DNA of 64,000 nucleotides from Glandiceps talaboti (lineage: Eukaryota; Hemichordata; Enteropneusta; Spengelidae), in assembly GCF_964340395.1 (NCBI RefSeq), contig NC_135554.1, positions 11,901,751 through 11,965,750 of the forward strand, written 5' to 3'. Positions 50,296 to 62,846 of this stretch are shown here, in pieces. A program made the position numbers and the translations under genes. A model generated the notes under the pieces. It saw only the letters and a list, made by a program, of their open reading frames with translations, was not told the DNA's origin and searched no databases. The stretch's first letter is position 1; each line of letters begins with the position of its first letter.

Positions 50296-52654
50296 TTTAC
50301 ATATAGTCTATGGCTTCGAATCCCAAGATCTCTCTTTACCCTGTATAGCGCAACGAGAAATCGTGATTCAAAAGTTGTTCATGCAAATGAGTAAACCTCC
50401 AACTATTAGAATGATGTATAAGCAGCTACCTGATTGGACAAAGGCACCATATGTTGAAATTATGTAAAAAGCCCCAATAAACACGAACTCATCATTGGGC
50501 AGAATTCTGTGATTGATTAACAAAGATGTGATGGTAATGACTGCAGTGCGGATGGCTTCCATAGAATTTTAAATTTCATATCAGGACCTAATTCAGCTAG
50601 ACATGAAAGAGATTTGAAATTGGAAATACTCTATACTAGTCAATGTACATTTGTATTGCATAATCATTCTAAAGAAAGCACGTCTATGCAAGTTTTGAAT
50701 TCTTTGTAAAAATGTAACTTTAGATAGATGAGTTGTCTATTCATACATCAAAACAAAAAAATTGAATGCAAATTTTGCACAATGAGATCATAGTAGTGTA
50801 ACTTGGTTCAAATATGATAATGTCCCGTAGACTGGACTTTGTACAAAAATTTGATTCCGATTATATGAACAGCATGGGTGTTTTTTACTCCATGTAACCC
50901 GAAAGATCCAGTCTTTGTTTCTGTTTTTGTTATATGTGGTTAACAAGTTAGTGGACCATCGACTTGATCTTTCAGACTATACTCCATGCAATGTGAACTG
51001 TTGAAAAGTTTCATTTTAATGTACGGCATCAAATCACTTCCTACTTTTTGTATGTAACTACTGTATATGTATATATATCATTCTCTAAAGACTACCATTG
51101 GTGTACATTTTATATTGCCCTAGCTAGCAGCGACATGTTGTTCCCAACCATTCAATTTACTCAGTATTGATAATTACTGTAAACTTAGGGAGTTTTTTCG
51201 CTACCAGAAATTTTTGTGATTTTCAGGTTGCTAATTAGTTCCCCCCCAAAATTATATTTATGCACATTATTGAGCCTCATACTGTGTACAGATGACATTT
51301 CTGCCAACATAAACCTTCGCATTTTTCATTGTCGGCAAATTGAGTGAAAACTTGTCTTACAAAAATTTCTAGGTTTGCAGTATTTGAAGTACATGGACAG
51401 TCTGATTTGGTAGGTGACACACCTTCATTGGATTGCTCTCCAGTGATAGTATTACATTTTAAAGGTCACAAAATAGATAAAATATACAACTTTTCTTGCC
51501 ATTTTATCAGGCTTCCTCACAAAAATAATGAGATTCAGAGATTTAGGCTAATATTGCTAGATTTCCCCCTCCAGTACTGGAATTGCCCATAACTGATATC
51601 CAAAGATAATGCAACTGATTGACAGATGATGAATAATTAAACATATCGTTACATCAACCTCCCTCTAGGCTGAACACATAAAAATCATGTTATCTCATGT
51701 AGCATGATTTAACAGATAACATTGGTTCTTTGTCAATCAGATACTCCCCTCTAGTTTTGCCATGCCTTCATTTACGTATACATAGTGGATAGTCCTTGAA
51801 AGGTAAAATGTTATAAATAAAGATGCACTACTAGGCAACACAACCAAATATATTAGGCTTGCTTGCTATTATAGTTAGAATTAGTTCCAAACTCGAAACA
51901 TATGGCACTGGTAATTCAGCCTTCAGTTAAACAGTATCTTTGTTTAAACTGCACATTACATTCTCAAATCAATGTAGTGTACGTTTGTAGTATTTACAAC
52001 CATTGCAGTATTTATGATTGATATCAGAATGTAAAACAGTGAATATATTTGGCCAGTTAAAACATTCATATTCCAGTTTTACGACCTTATTTCATACACT
52101 ATTACCTCTATGCATTTTTTATTTCATAAACTGGGCAGTGTTGACTCAATGTTGGAATCAAAATCCAGACATTTGGAAAATTAATTATGCAAATGTATTG
52201 TAATGAATAATAAAGGATGTTAGACAAGTTTTAATACATATTGTATGTCGTCATCCCGTGTTATTATTTGTGGTAATGAACAATAACATATAATTCTATT
52301 TCGTTTTTTCCAACCTTCAACAATTTTGTCGCAACTTATATTTTTGTACCCGATACTATTTCGATCAGGATTTTAATTAATATTTGTTACCTGCCCCTAA
52401 ACAGACACATGTTGCAAGTCATAGTGTATAGGAGGGCTTTGGCTGAGTAATGGGTGTGCAGAGACACGCATAAACTTGCTGAACAGTACAAAAACGATTG
52501 AAAAGCTATGCGACCACTGTTTGCAAAACAATACAAACTGAACACGTCCAAAGAGCACGTAAGCTGCCCATGAAAAACCTGAAAGAAAAACCTGTAATTC
52601 TTAGGAAAAATATATTGATAACACGCATAGAACGACCCTTGTCAAGATATATGT

Positions 52655-53156
52655 CCTTGCAGTAATTTCTTGCATTCATGCTTAAAATGTGCCTGGCTAA
52701 GCTGCTGTTCTTTGTTGTTGTAGGCATGTCCAACAAGCAGACACAACATATCTAAGTCTGTTTGATTTAGGTTCACAAGTGTTGTTGTGTGATCAGAGTA
52801 GTGATAATTCCTTAAACCCAATCATAGTGGGGACTATGTCATTCTCAATGACTTTTTTTTTTTCGAACACTCAATTTGCAAACGACATTAATCGTTGTTG
52901 TCATTGATGTCATTACAACTGGTTAGTGAGACAGCGATTGAAGCAAAATCACAGATCACGATGTAAACGGGCTACAAACTATCTTGACTTTGGTGATGGC
53001 TCACCTTGAATCAAACAAATAGAACACCACTCTATCTGACAAATAACAAATGCAAGTAATTCTCACATTTGCTTGAACATAAAATGAAGCTAGAGCAAAA
53101 TAGAGAAGTGACAAATTTCATCCGAGTTTGAATGCCAAATTATAGGCAGAAGACAT
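52655..53156 (+). repeat. Duplicated block, copy 2, fused to a copy of an intron end
   Basis: 52655-52714 matches 44311-44370 (the intron end 20 bp before tail exon 44391) with one mismatch. It runs straight into 52715-53156, which matches 47879-48328. The 3.5 kb that separates these parts in the receptor gene, including the exon, is absent here. Confidence 0.9.
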
Positions 53157-53262
53157 ATAGCTATGTATTAACTATATAACCAAATCTATTATTATGTAAA
53201 TTAAGCGTTCATCGTTTTTCATTAATTTATATCATTTTTTCATTCCTTTTATGATACGTGAG

Positions 53263-53268
53263 TATAAA
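53263..53268 (+). promoter_or_regulatory. Possible TATA box of the nucleoside hydrolase gene
   Basis: TATAAA in GAGTATAAAAACTTG, 137 bp before the chosen start codon. Position is plausible, but AT-rich sequence makes chance matches common. Confidence 0.3.
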
Positions 53269-53404
53269 AACTTGTCATTCATTTGAATACCTCCATATGA
53301 CACTGCGTGCATGATCAGTCCTCCAATCCGGTGTGATTTATCTTTGTGCACGATATTCTGCCGACGATTTAGGCCTCATTTTGTTGCTTAGAAGTTTCGT
53401 TGAA

Positions 53405-56176
53405 ATGTCAATCAAACTAGTGATCGACTGCGATGCTGGAATCGACGATGCACAGGCCATAATGATGGCTGTATCGAGGCCTAACGTAGAGATACTAGCA
53501 ATCACCTGTGTTAAAGGTAACGTGGCAGTACGACAAGTTTGTAGAAATGTACTCAAAGTTTTGGATGCGTGTGATCAACTTCAGAAGGTCAGTAAATTAT
53601 GATATTATAACACTTCTCGACATGATTAGTATTGATATTATCCGACACTGTTTTTTTTTTCATACAAAAGATTTGTTTTTTGTTTATTGTTTCCTTTTTC
53701 TTACTAAACTCCTGCAATGGTAGTAACTGCCGGGCACTCAATTTGAATGGACCAATCACATAACCTGATTTGATCACTACGGCTGTGACTGTTTGTCATA
53801 CAAGGTTGGGAATACACCATCATTAATCAAACATAGGAACCCGGAAGTACACACCCAGTTACTAAACATGACACACTAAAGATGGACTGAGCTACTTTCA
53901 TAATAGCAAGAAATGCATTAGTCTTGCTGCTAGACGTTCGGGCTTTCTTTCGATGCTATAACTATAAGCGAACGAAGTTCGCATGTGAGGGCTTGCCCGA
54001 ACAAATGTCATTTTCAGACCGGACATTCCATTGAGATTACGATAAGCGGTGGGTTGGACCATATATGCATATATATACTTTAATATATTCAATCTCTGCA
54101 TGCAGGTGTTGACAAACACATTTATGTCATTACTATGTCTTATCAGTTTATGGTAATTGTGTTTGATGAGTGTGTAGACGTTGTCATTCACACATTTTAG
54201 TTAACGCATTGGTGGTTATTTTTACAAGCCCCTCCTTAAGATGAATATGCATGAAAATTTAGCTATTGTCCTCTGTTTGTGCTTGTCGCTAATACGGTTC
54301 TCTGATTGGCAGTTATTTATATCCTGATGACATTCGCTAGACCTCGGATGTTCCATCCTCGATAGTGTTGTTCGGCTGTGTGTCGTATTTTATCGGAAGA
54401 ACATCCGAGGGCGCTAGCTGATAGACCAGAAATGCATTAGAAATCGGGTTAAGTGATTGGTCCATTCAAATTGAGTGCCCGGGAGTTAGGAACATATTCT
54501 AACGAGATTTTACAATGCAGGATGGTAAAGCTTGAAATAGTCAGAATTGATGCCTTTCCGTGACTATGACGTCAATTGCGACTGGTAAATATGTGACTTC
54601 TAAGTAAGCATGTTTGTTCTAGAAAGATGAATTTTTACTGATCAGAAGTCAAATCGATATCAGGAATTTGCAAAGATCCTAAGCGAGAAACAGTGAACAT
54701 TATCATGGAAGTATAACCCACTTATACTTCCATGACATTATCATTAGTACACGGAAAATTTGTGATGTGTACCAATTGAATGCTAATTTTACACAACGGT
54801 GTCTTGAAGTTGTTCGCCTGAATCTAGACCGTCGGACGTAAAGTTTCATTCAATCGCAGGGTCTATGATTAACTAAAGCGCAAACCAGCAAGATCACAAT
54901 CTCTTGCTACATTGTGTATATTGAAATAAACACCGTACTGCGACTAGACGCAGACACGGCGGGTGCAATGTATTGACATATCTACGGTGTCCAGTGCGTG
55001 ACATCACTTGGCCTCTTGATGCCACGCATTGTGGCCGACTAGGACATACAAAAAAGAGAGACGTGCTCTCACCAAGGAGTGGCTGCCATAAAAAAGAAAC
55101 GTTCTCTCATCACGAAAGAGTGGCTCCCATTAACAGCGAGATGTGCTTTCACTAATGTGGGCGTTCCCAATCAAAAAGTTATGTCCCCTCTTCAACGGGC
55201 GCATGTATCATTTTGATTGGGGAACCCACTGTTTGACAGAGGACCCCTCATTTTGATACACCACGTCTTTTTTTGTCCAAGTCGGCCACATACACCTCAC
55301 ATATGTATTTCGTGTCTGTATGGTGGTCCTTTAGTTCGGTCAAAAATTGCAAGAAACTGTACATGTGTTCATTCCATCTTGCTATGTTATAAAATGTGGC
55401 ATGTGGCATAAATATCTTATTGGTTTCTGCGTGGTTGTATGTATCAGACAGAACCAGAGAACTGTAACTTAAAATGGGCTTTATGTATTGTATGAATATA
55501 ATTGACTTTTGAGATTACATTTGAAGCACCATTAGTCAAAGTAAACAACCATATCTATCATGATAGTGAACAAAAACACTTACAGTTTGCAGTCGAAAGC
55601 TCCCAACTTATTATATTATGCTGTGTTGTATGTGTATATATATTAAATTATAACTCAACTATATTGTTAGTTTTATCTAAAGGAGTTTGCTGATAGTTTG
55701 ATGATAGTGGTAGATTGACAATGATATCGATGTTGACATTAAATTCCAGATCCCCGTATATCAAGGAGCGGAATCACCCCTTATTAGCAGAGACGACCTG
55801 AAACCAACTGATTTTCATGGCAAAGATGGTCTAGGAAATGTGCCATTCATTGAAACACCTGGCGATCAGTACGTATCAGATGGTCATGCTGTCAACAAGT
55901 TAATCGAATTGGTAAAACTACATCCAGGGGAACTGACCATCGTTGCTCTGGGACCTTTAACGAATTTGGCTTTAGCTCAAAGATTGTACCCTGATTTCAG
56001 TAAACGTGTCAAAATGATCAGTGTAATGGGAGGAAACATAGAAGGTGAGTGCATTCTTGTTGGCGCTGTATATACATGCCATACAGGATTTGTCGGATGG
56101 GTAAACCAATGAAAACGGTGGCTTGGATGTTTTATTGTACAATAAGCTTACTTATCTACGCGAGTAGTTACAAACA

Positions 56177-56212
<36 letters not shown>

Positions 56213-56550
56213 CTCACACACACACACACATAATCATTGCGTATGTATGTATGTATGTATGTATGTATGTATGTATGTATGTATGTATGTATGTGTGTGT
56301 GTGTGTGTGTGCGTGCGTGTATGCATGTATGTATGTATGTATGTATGTATGTATGTCTAGGTAGGTAGATAGGTAGGTGGGTAGGTAGGTAGGTACAAGT
56401 ACTAGTAGGGAGATGTGGCAGGTAGGTTGGTATAGGTGGGTATTTGTATATTAATATATCGTGTATCTGCGTCTCTACATATTTGTACCTTCAGTATGTG
56501 TCTGTGAGGGACAGACAGGGATGGAGAGAGAGTGGGCGACAGGCAGGGTG

Positions 56551-56590
<40 letters not shown>

Positions 56591-56907
56591 CTCTACATTT
56601 TTTTATTCCAAGTGACGTCATAGCTTTATTTTATTTGTGTCAACTATATAGGTGTTGGAAACATAGCAATATCAGCAGAATTTAATTTCTTTATGGATGT
56701 GGAAGCTGCTCATATAATACTGAATGATTTCCAGTGTCCGCTGTATATTTCCAGCTGGGAGCTGTGTCTTAAATCTTGTGTTGAATATGTAAGTACACTG
56801 AATGCAAGTTTTTTAAATCCATATTATTATGTGAATATATAACATTTATCTTCAGAGGTCATGGACCCAACGATGAAAAGCGACTGATTCCCACTACCCC
56901 CCTCCCC

Positions 56908-56962
<55 letters not shown>

Positions 56963-57616
56963 TACATACATACATACATACATACATACATACATACATA
57001 CATACATGGACTACTTGGCTAATAATGGATGTACTCTGGCTCATTCAAGTTACAAGCACAAACGCTACAAACACTACGGAAACTGTAGGTGTCAAAATGT
57101 CTACATTTCGGCCAGAAACTGGGGAACAAATGATTACATTCCGCCAGACATTGGAAATCAAAAGTCTCGGCAAAATCCGAAAATCGGCTACTCTGAAAAT
57201 GCATGGAATCGGAAGTCGAACGTGTATTTAAACCAAGTCAAACCTATACATAATGCTTAAAAATGCAAGATTCAAAAGTTTTTGAGTCAGATATACATGT
57301 ATTCCCTTACTATGTGAGGGGAACTGATCAGCATACCGTATGCACGTACGTATAGTAGCCCCCCTGTACTGTAAAGGTTGATACAACGGAGTATTTTAGG
57401 TATCCGTCATTACATGATTTAAGACCTGGTCGGAGGAATTGCTTTGAAAATCCAGAAAATCTGAGTAACCTCCCCGCCTGGCTTGAACATTTTCCGTACC
57501 CCCCCCCCCCCTCCTTGACTCAAAACATTTTCGTAATCCCTCCCCCACATACATACATACATACATACATACATACATACATACATACATACATACATAC
57601 ATTGTACATACATACA

Positions 57617-57649
<33 letters not shown>

Positions 57650-60600
57650 TGTACATACATACATACATACATACATACATACATACATACATACATACAC
57701 ACACACGCACACACACACACACACACACAATTGGAAATTAGGTGATATTAGTTGAATCGAAGTTTGAGGGAGCCAGGTGGGGTGGTTGCTGGAAGCCGCC
57801 ACCCCCCCCACCCCCACCCCATCCTGCCCTTGGAGATTTCAGAAATCTCATGGACTAAAGAATGCTTTCTGGTGCTATTTTAACTTGTCAAGGTAGTAAT
57901 AATACTACATAAAATTTGAGTTGCTCCCCCCACCTTTCACGCCTCAGATTTTTAGTAGTCCCCCTCTTTCACGCCCCAGTTTTTGCATACGTCGCAAAAA
58001 AAATGTGACGTGTATATGTCTAAAATGATGCGTCGACGCGTCACCCTTGTGTAAAGTTTGAATGAAATCAATTATTGCATGTCTGAGAAATCACGTGCGC
58101 ATGGCGCACGGATACACAGACGACGACGACGACGACGACGACGACAATGATGATGATGATGATGGTGATGGTAATCATGATCACGATGATCATGATGACG
58201 TTGTTGTTGTTGTTGTTGTTGTTGTTGTTGCTATTGTTGTTTTCCCTAAGTGAGATGACAAACTAATTACAACTTTAATATTTGTCAACTTTATTATGGT
58301 AGGATTGGTACCTGAATTTGATAGAAACGGAAACGAAGAAAGGGCGGTTTTTGAATGATATTAGTCAGCACACCATTAATTATTATAAGTCGGAGAGGGT
58401 AAGAATCTCTATCTTATTTCACGAATTAACGATTCTGTTATTAGATAATAGAAGTATGTGTGTGTGTGTCCATCATATTTCACCTTTCCACGGTGCCAAT
58501 ATATCAACATGTTAAAACTGGAACTGGAACTTTTTTATGTATGTTTTGTCAGTAGGTACAATAACTTATTCTTAATTAACATCGTACACTGTGAAAAAAT
58601 ATTACGTCAACTGGAGGTTCACGTATTTTTTATAGCTCTATGTTTGATAAATCAAATCAAATTGATTTTTTTGGTCCGTACCCAAAAATCAGCGCCCTCA
58701 ATGGTGAGCACGTTTTCAACTTGTTTTGCACTCTTACGGATAATATCAACCACTGGTTAACATGTACACTGTCTAATTTTTTGGCATTTAAACCAACTTC
58801 AGAGAATATATTGTGGTTGCCTGTCCACAAAACCATATTCCAGTTACAACTAGTATACTCTTAGCATGGTGACAGATTCAAAACCAAGCTTTCGCGCAAG
58901 ATTTAAATTTGTCACTACACTTCCTATTAATAATATTGACCACTAAATAACAGCTACAATGTCTTTTTTTAAGTAATTGACCAATTTTTAGTGAATATAT
59001 TATTTGGTAATTAGGCCTAATAAAAAATTGTGTGGTTTCGATAGGTAGATTTTTCTTATTTGTTCTTTATATATTTTTCATATGTGAGTGTCTAGTTCAG
59101 GTAATCCGTTGTTTTCATATGTGAGTGTCTAGTTCAGGTAATCCGTTGTTTTCCATATGCTCTATTTGTTGATGGTTTCTTCCCGTCAGATGTTCAGCCA
59201 ATACAGATTGGACGAACAGTTTTATATTGTCTTTTTAAGTTGTTGTAAGTTTACTCATCCACGCTGTTTAAATTTCTTGAAGACTTCACAATTTTCGCGA
59301 TTTTATTATCTTTGTCTTGAATACATCAAGAGTTTAGGGTTGGCAGTGAAAAACTAGATGCAGTCGGTACCAAACAATTTTTTTTCTAGACCTTAGAAGA
59401 AAAAAATGACACAGTTGCAGCTAGTGCGCGTGTTAAATAATCAATTCATATCATAACATCAGATTGGTTTGCTGTTCATAACTTGCTTTGATACACGCCA
59501 CCGCCAACTTTTTACTAAGGCAATAATGTCAAAGATTATTTTCTGAGAAACAATTTTTTGTTTTGTTTTGTTACCGTGGGTACCTGTCAACAGTCGATTT
59601 TCCGGTTCCAAGATGCATTGCGCCAGAGGACTTGTTTTGTTTTGTCTTTATTACATTTGAAATAATATTTTCATCAGGAAATGATGGTAAGACATGTTCA
59701 CCTCTTTGATTATGGCTGATTTTATAGAACAAAGACTGAACGCCGTCAATGCAGCGCTTGCAAACCCCTCAGCGTGTACACAATACATGGCATTGTATGG
59801 AGAGACGCGCAATGCATCTTTGAACCGGCAACAGGTCTATAATATTTTATCTCATGCTAGAGTGTTAAAGAAGGTCGACTTATTCTTACGCGAGCCTAAG
59901 GTAGTGCCATTTCGGATCCAAATGGTCTTTGCCCTAACGCTATAAAGCAATAGAATATGTAGAGGAATGCACACTCTGATTAGATTTCAAATTGATTGTG
60001 ATTCGTTCTAGCTGGGTCCTAAGTCTTTTGATCATTCCGCTATATTCCTATCAAGTTCTACAGTCAGAAAGATTTCGACCAGTGATGGTGGAACAATTAA
60101 ATATTATCCTCAACATTTTCCTTCGTTCGGCTGACAATATCAGGGACCTAAGGGACCTACTCGTCTAGCGACTCGTAATGACAAACCCTTAGATCACCAG
60201 TATTTTCTGGCTGAATGAGGTATACATGTAAAATATAGGGATATAATACAATTGTACCTCTCTTGGCATAATATATTAAATTTTTGAAACACTAATCATT
60301 AGCACCTTACTTCCATTCACGCACAAGCCATTTCTCGTGGCTCCAATTATATTCCCCGAAGAAGGCCATCTGTGTATGGCCGAAACGTCGGAAAATAAAG
60401 CTATTCTAAACCGTAGACAAACAGACTTGTTTTTTCTTTCAAATCCATTACTAATCATGAACGTTGTTTGCAACTTTCCGGCTCATTATTTGAGTACGCA
60501 CAAACCAGACACGGGTTGAACGACCAGAATATATCATCCATATTTTCTGTTCAATGGCAATAACTTGGCTTGAGTATGGTATTATTGCGACATATTTTAT

Positions 60601-60899
60601 CATTATATATTATCTAGGCACGTTGTGAAATGTCCGGTTATGACGGTTTATGGATTCTGTGCGACCCCATCGCAATGGCTGTGGCACTAGACAGTACAGT
60701 AATTAAAAGGAAGAAAGTGGCATATGCAACTGTTGAAATGCAAGGCTCTGTTACCCGTGGAATGATGGTTATTGACTGGAACAATGCACTACAGAAAAGA
60801 CAACGCGTTAACTTAGTATTCGAGACTGATGTGGCGCTGTTGAAGAAAATGATGGAAGATGCGGCATGCATGTGCGGAAAGCAAAATCCGGACAACTAG
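53405..60899 (+). CDS. Inosine-uridine preferring nucleoside hydrolase (cysteine type), 5 exons
   Basis: Exons 53405-53587, 55750-56044, 56652-56788, 58303-58398 and 60618-60899: 993 nt, 330 residues, phases 0, 1, 0, 0, stop TAG. It hydrolyses the N-glycosidic bond of ribonucleosides to base and ribose in salvage, most likely in the cytosol (no signal peptide). Visible: calcium/ribose motif DCDAGIDD (8-15), ITCVKGN (33-39), HGKDGLGN (84-91), LGPLTNLA (128-135), AEFNFFMDVEAA (168-179) and LCDPIA (251-256). Asp253 is the expected fourth metal ligand. The His or Trp that defines types I and II is Cys252, and Cys35 replaces a usual Thr, as in the cysteine (group III) enzymes known from nematodes. 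Start chosen because M-S-I-K precedes the motif as in the family; an in-frame ATG at 53333 is possible. Length is normal for the family. Confidence 0.95.
53588..55749. other. First intron of the hydrolase gene
   Basis: Contains a 763-bp element with 47-bp inverted ends (53725-54487). Near 55,060-55,150 an imperfect repeat with GAGTGGCTGCCAT / GAGTGGCTCCCAT. The rest shows nothing recognisable. Confidence 0.6.
53725..54487. mobile_element. 763-bp non-autonomous DNA transposon with 47-bp TIRs
   Basis: Left AACTGCCGGGCACTCAATTT... (53725-53771) is the inverted match of the right end (54441-54487, ...AAATTGAGTGCCCGGGAGTT) with about four mismatches. AGAAATGCATTAG occurs near both ends. The interior holds a further foldback (CCTCGGATGTTCC / GAACATCCGAGG) but no transposase. 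Confidence 0.82.
56176..56356. repeat. Compound microsatellite (CA)n (GTAT)n (GT)n (ATGT)n
   Basis: Simple repeats in the intron 56045-56651. A (GA)n tract follows at 56550-56590 and a GGTA-rich stretch at 56356-56400. Confidence 0.95.
56910..57006. repeat. (CA)n then (CATA)n microsatellite
   Basis: About 24 CA units followed by about 12 CATA units. All long frames here are low-complexity artefacts. Confidence 0.95.
57546..57730. repeat. (ACAT)n and (CA)n microsatellite
   Basis: Three ACAT blocks, interrupted by TTGTACAT at about 57602 and 57649, ending in CA repeats. In the intron 56789-58302, which otherwise holds C-rich tracts (57500, 57800) and no exon. Confidence 0.95.
58121..58235. 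repeat. (GAC)n (GAT)n (GTT)n trinucleotide tract
   Basis: Runs of GAC, GAT and GTT about 70 bp upstream of the exon 58303-58398. Translated frames are poly-Asp and poly-Val artefacts. Confidence 0.93.
59077..59153. repeat. 38-bp tandem duplication
   Basis: Two adjacent, essentially identical copies containing CATATGTGAGTGTCTAGTTC and AGGTAATCCG. Confidence 0.9.
60106..60220. repeat. Palindromic repeat family G, decayed copy
   Basis: CTTCGTTCGGCTGA at left, ACTCGTCTAGCGACTCGTAA in the middle and TTCTGGCTGAATGAGG at right match the order of 49683-49819. Confidence 0.6.
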
Positions 60900-61140
60900 C
60901 ACGGACATCATTTCGGATTCCAGGATTTGCACACTACTAGTTTTGAGGGTTACATTTACGTATAACGGTCAAGATCAAACCTTAGGTCAGGCTTTTATTG
61001 TGGAATCATACAGTAATATGCAAATGTGTAGTAAACAATCTAAACTGAACGAGATACAACAGAGATTTTACTTCTTAAAATTCTAGTTATGCTAATGACC
61101 ATTTTGACTTAGAGAGAGAAACACAAAAGACACAACTGTA

Positions 61141-61146
61141 AATAAA
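61141..61146 (+). terminator. Probable poly(A) signal of the hydrolase gene
   Basis: AATAAA 242 bp after the stop codon, in TGTAAATAAACTGTAAA. First canonical hexamer downstream of the stop. Confidence 0.5.
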
Positions 61147-61975
61147 CTGTAAACCTGTCGTTGTACCGATAGCAATTTGGCATTCATAATATGTCAAACG
61201 GTCGATTTCGAGGTGACAGTGATGGGAATTTTACTTGTATTGCAAATCGTGGTGCAGTCTTGTAGATTGTATTTCGGTTTAAACTGTAATAGACTTGTAC
61301 TCTTTAGTTCAACTATTTTCAGTGGGTACCGGGTGATATTCATTACTCTTATCATTTCCCATTAAGTTGCGATTTGAAGTTATCTTGTCCCGAGGTGTCT
61401 GTCAACGCCGAGAGTAATATATGCAACTTGATATTTGATCTAAGTATAAATGGAATTACGTATTTGGACTTGTGCACTTACATTTCACCAGTGTAATAGT
61501 TTTGAGTTTTGTAGGACATGATAGTATTGTGGGGTTTTTTTCTGTGTTATTTTCCCTGTCTGACTGGCAGGTGTTTGGGATATTCAAAGACAGCAGACAA
61601 ATTATTTTAATTGATTAATTGATGAAGCCTTATATGAACTAATACTTCTGGAATTATACTAAGGGAACCTTCAGTATTTACAAGGGGGAGGGCCGGAGGA
61701 ATCGGGGGGGGGGTCACATTTTGCATTACAATATTTGGGGGAGGGCCACATTTTACAATCCGTAGTTTTGTGACCAAATTAAATATTCAATCATTGTCAA
61801 TCTGTTTTGTGTGTTTTGAGATGTAAACGTGAGATGAGCACTCAACGAGTACTTTACATGCCAAAATACAAAAATAAAAATACACATACTGTAAGAAATT
61901 GTTTAATAAAACGATGCATTTTGTTGAGTGTACCATCACACCTTATCACTCACACTGTCGTTGTTAAAATATGAT

Positions 61976-62010
61976 AATGGTGGTGGTGGTGGTGGTGGTG
62001 ATGATGATGG

Positions 62011-62053
<43 letters not shown>
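61976..62053. repeat. (GGT)n (GAT)n trinucleotide tract
   Basis: Runs of GGT then GAT; the poly-Gly/poly-Asp frame over it is an artefact. Confidence 0.93.
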
Positions 62054-62055
<2 letters not shown>

Positions 62056-62846
62056 AGTTTTGAACGTCATAGGGAACACGGGCAGTGATACATGTACTGA
62101 CGCAAGTAGTAACAGTGAGTCAGATTAGAGTGACACTGGAATGGCAATTCTCCAATTCCACAAAATGTTGTCCACACACTCTTTCCTGAAGTAACATAGA
62201 CATTTTCTCCGCTACCCTTGAAAAACTACCAACACACTCCTGACCAGCTGTTTTGTCACATCCACAGACTTTCAATTCTGTAACTATTAGTTGACAATCG
62301 AAAGTCTTCATTTAGGCTTTTTTCATATTGAAATAGACGACCGCTACTTGAAGATTTCATCATTACCGTATTGCAGAAAAGACGGCTGATTGCATATTTA
62401 ATATGATCTACATGTTGGTGTCAGATCACCGATTGGTTTGAAGGTACATACATGATAAATTGTGGAGAAGCAGTGAGAAAATCATATTTGATGTCCGAAT
62501 AGCCTTGGTTCAATATTAAAGTCACTCTATATTGTAAATTATCATCAAAATTTTATTAAATAATTGTAAAAAGCTAAACATTAATTACTAAATTGGTATA
62601 GTCGGCTCGTTCATTACATAGACCTCCTTACATAAAATGATATGGTCAAACGAAAAGTTTTAGCACCCATTTCGATGATGAACAATTATCCTGTTTAGGC
62701 TGTTAGTCCTGCTTGCATACGGAGTAAGTCGGCTCTTCCTTCTCCGTCACGGTGTTGAGTGTTAAACGCGTGCACCTGCAAGCAGGACTAGTATCCTGTC
62801 AGAACCAAAAGTCGACAGCCGACGCGTACAGTTGCCTTTCTATTAG

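Larger units (their letters stand above)
50296..53404. other. 3' flank of the receptor gene and upstream flank of the hydrolase gene
   Basis: Includes the receptor 3'UTR of unknown length. Candidate poly(A) signals AATAAA occur at about 50477, 51821 and 52207 (AATAAAGGATG). 50367-50600 matches 31149-31400. 52655-53156 is a duplicated block. No gene recognised. Confidence 0.5.
58399..60617. other. Last intron of the hydrolase gene
   Basis: Contains a 38-bp direct duplication (59077-59153), a short open frame (59715-59945), a decayed family G copy (60106-60220) and a small hairpin with GAAACGTC (60354-60392). No exon compatible with the hydrolase. Confidence 0.55.

Noticed and set aside
52506-52736. 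Minus-strand frame of 76 codons with SLARHILSMNARNYCKD
   Set aside because: Part of it (52655-52714) is the duplicated intron end also seen at 44311; the matching frame there stops early. No domain recognised.
53333-53404. Upstream in-frame start for the nucleoside hydrolase
   Set aside because: It would add 24 residues with no family similarity; MSIKLVIDCDAG matches the usual family start.
56226-57728. Long frames of repeated MYVC or HTYI peptides on both strands
   Set aside because: They are translations of CATA/TATG and CA microsatellites, with no codon constraint.
58062-58253. Poly-Asp / poly-Val frame, and the similar poly-Gly/poly-Asp frame at 61928-62128
   Set aside because: Trinucleotide repeats (GAC, GAT, GTT, GGT), not protein genes.
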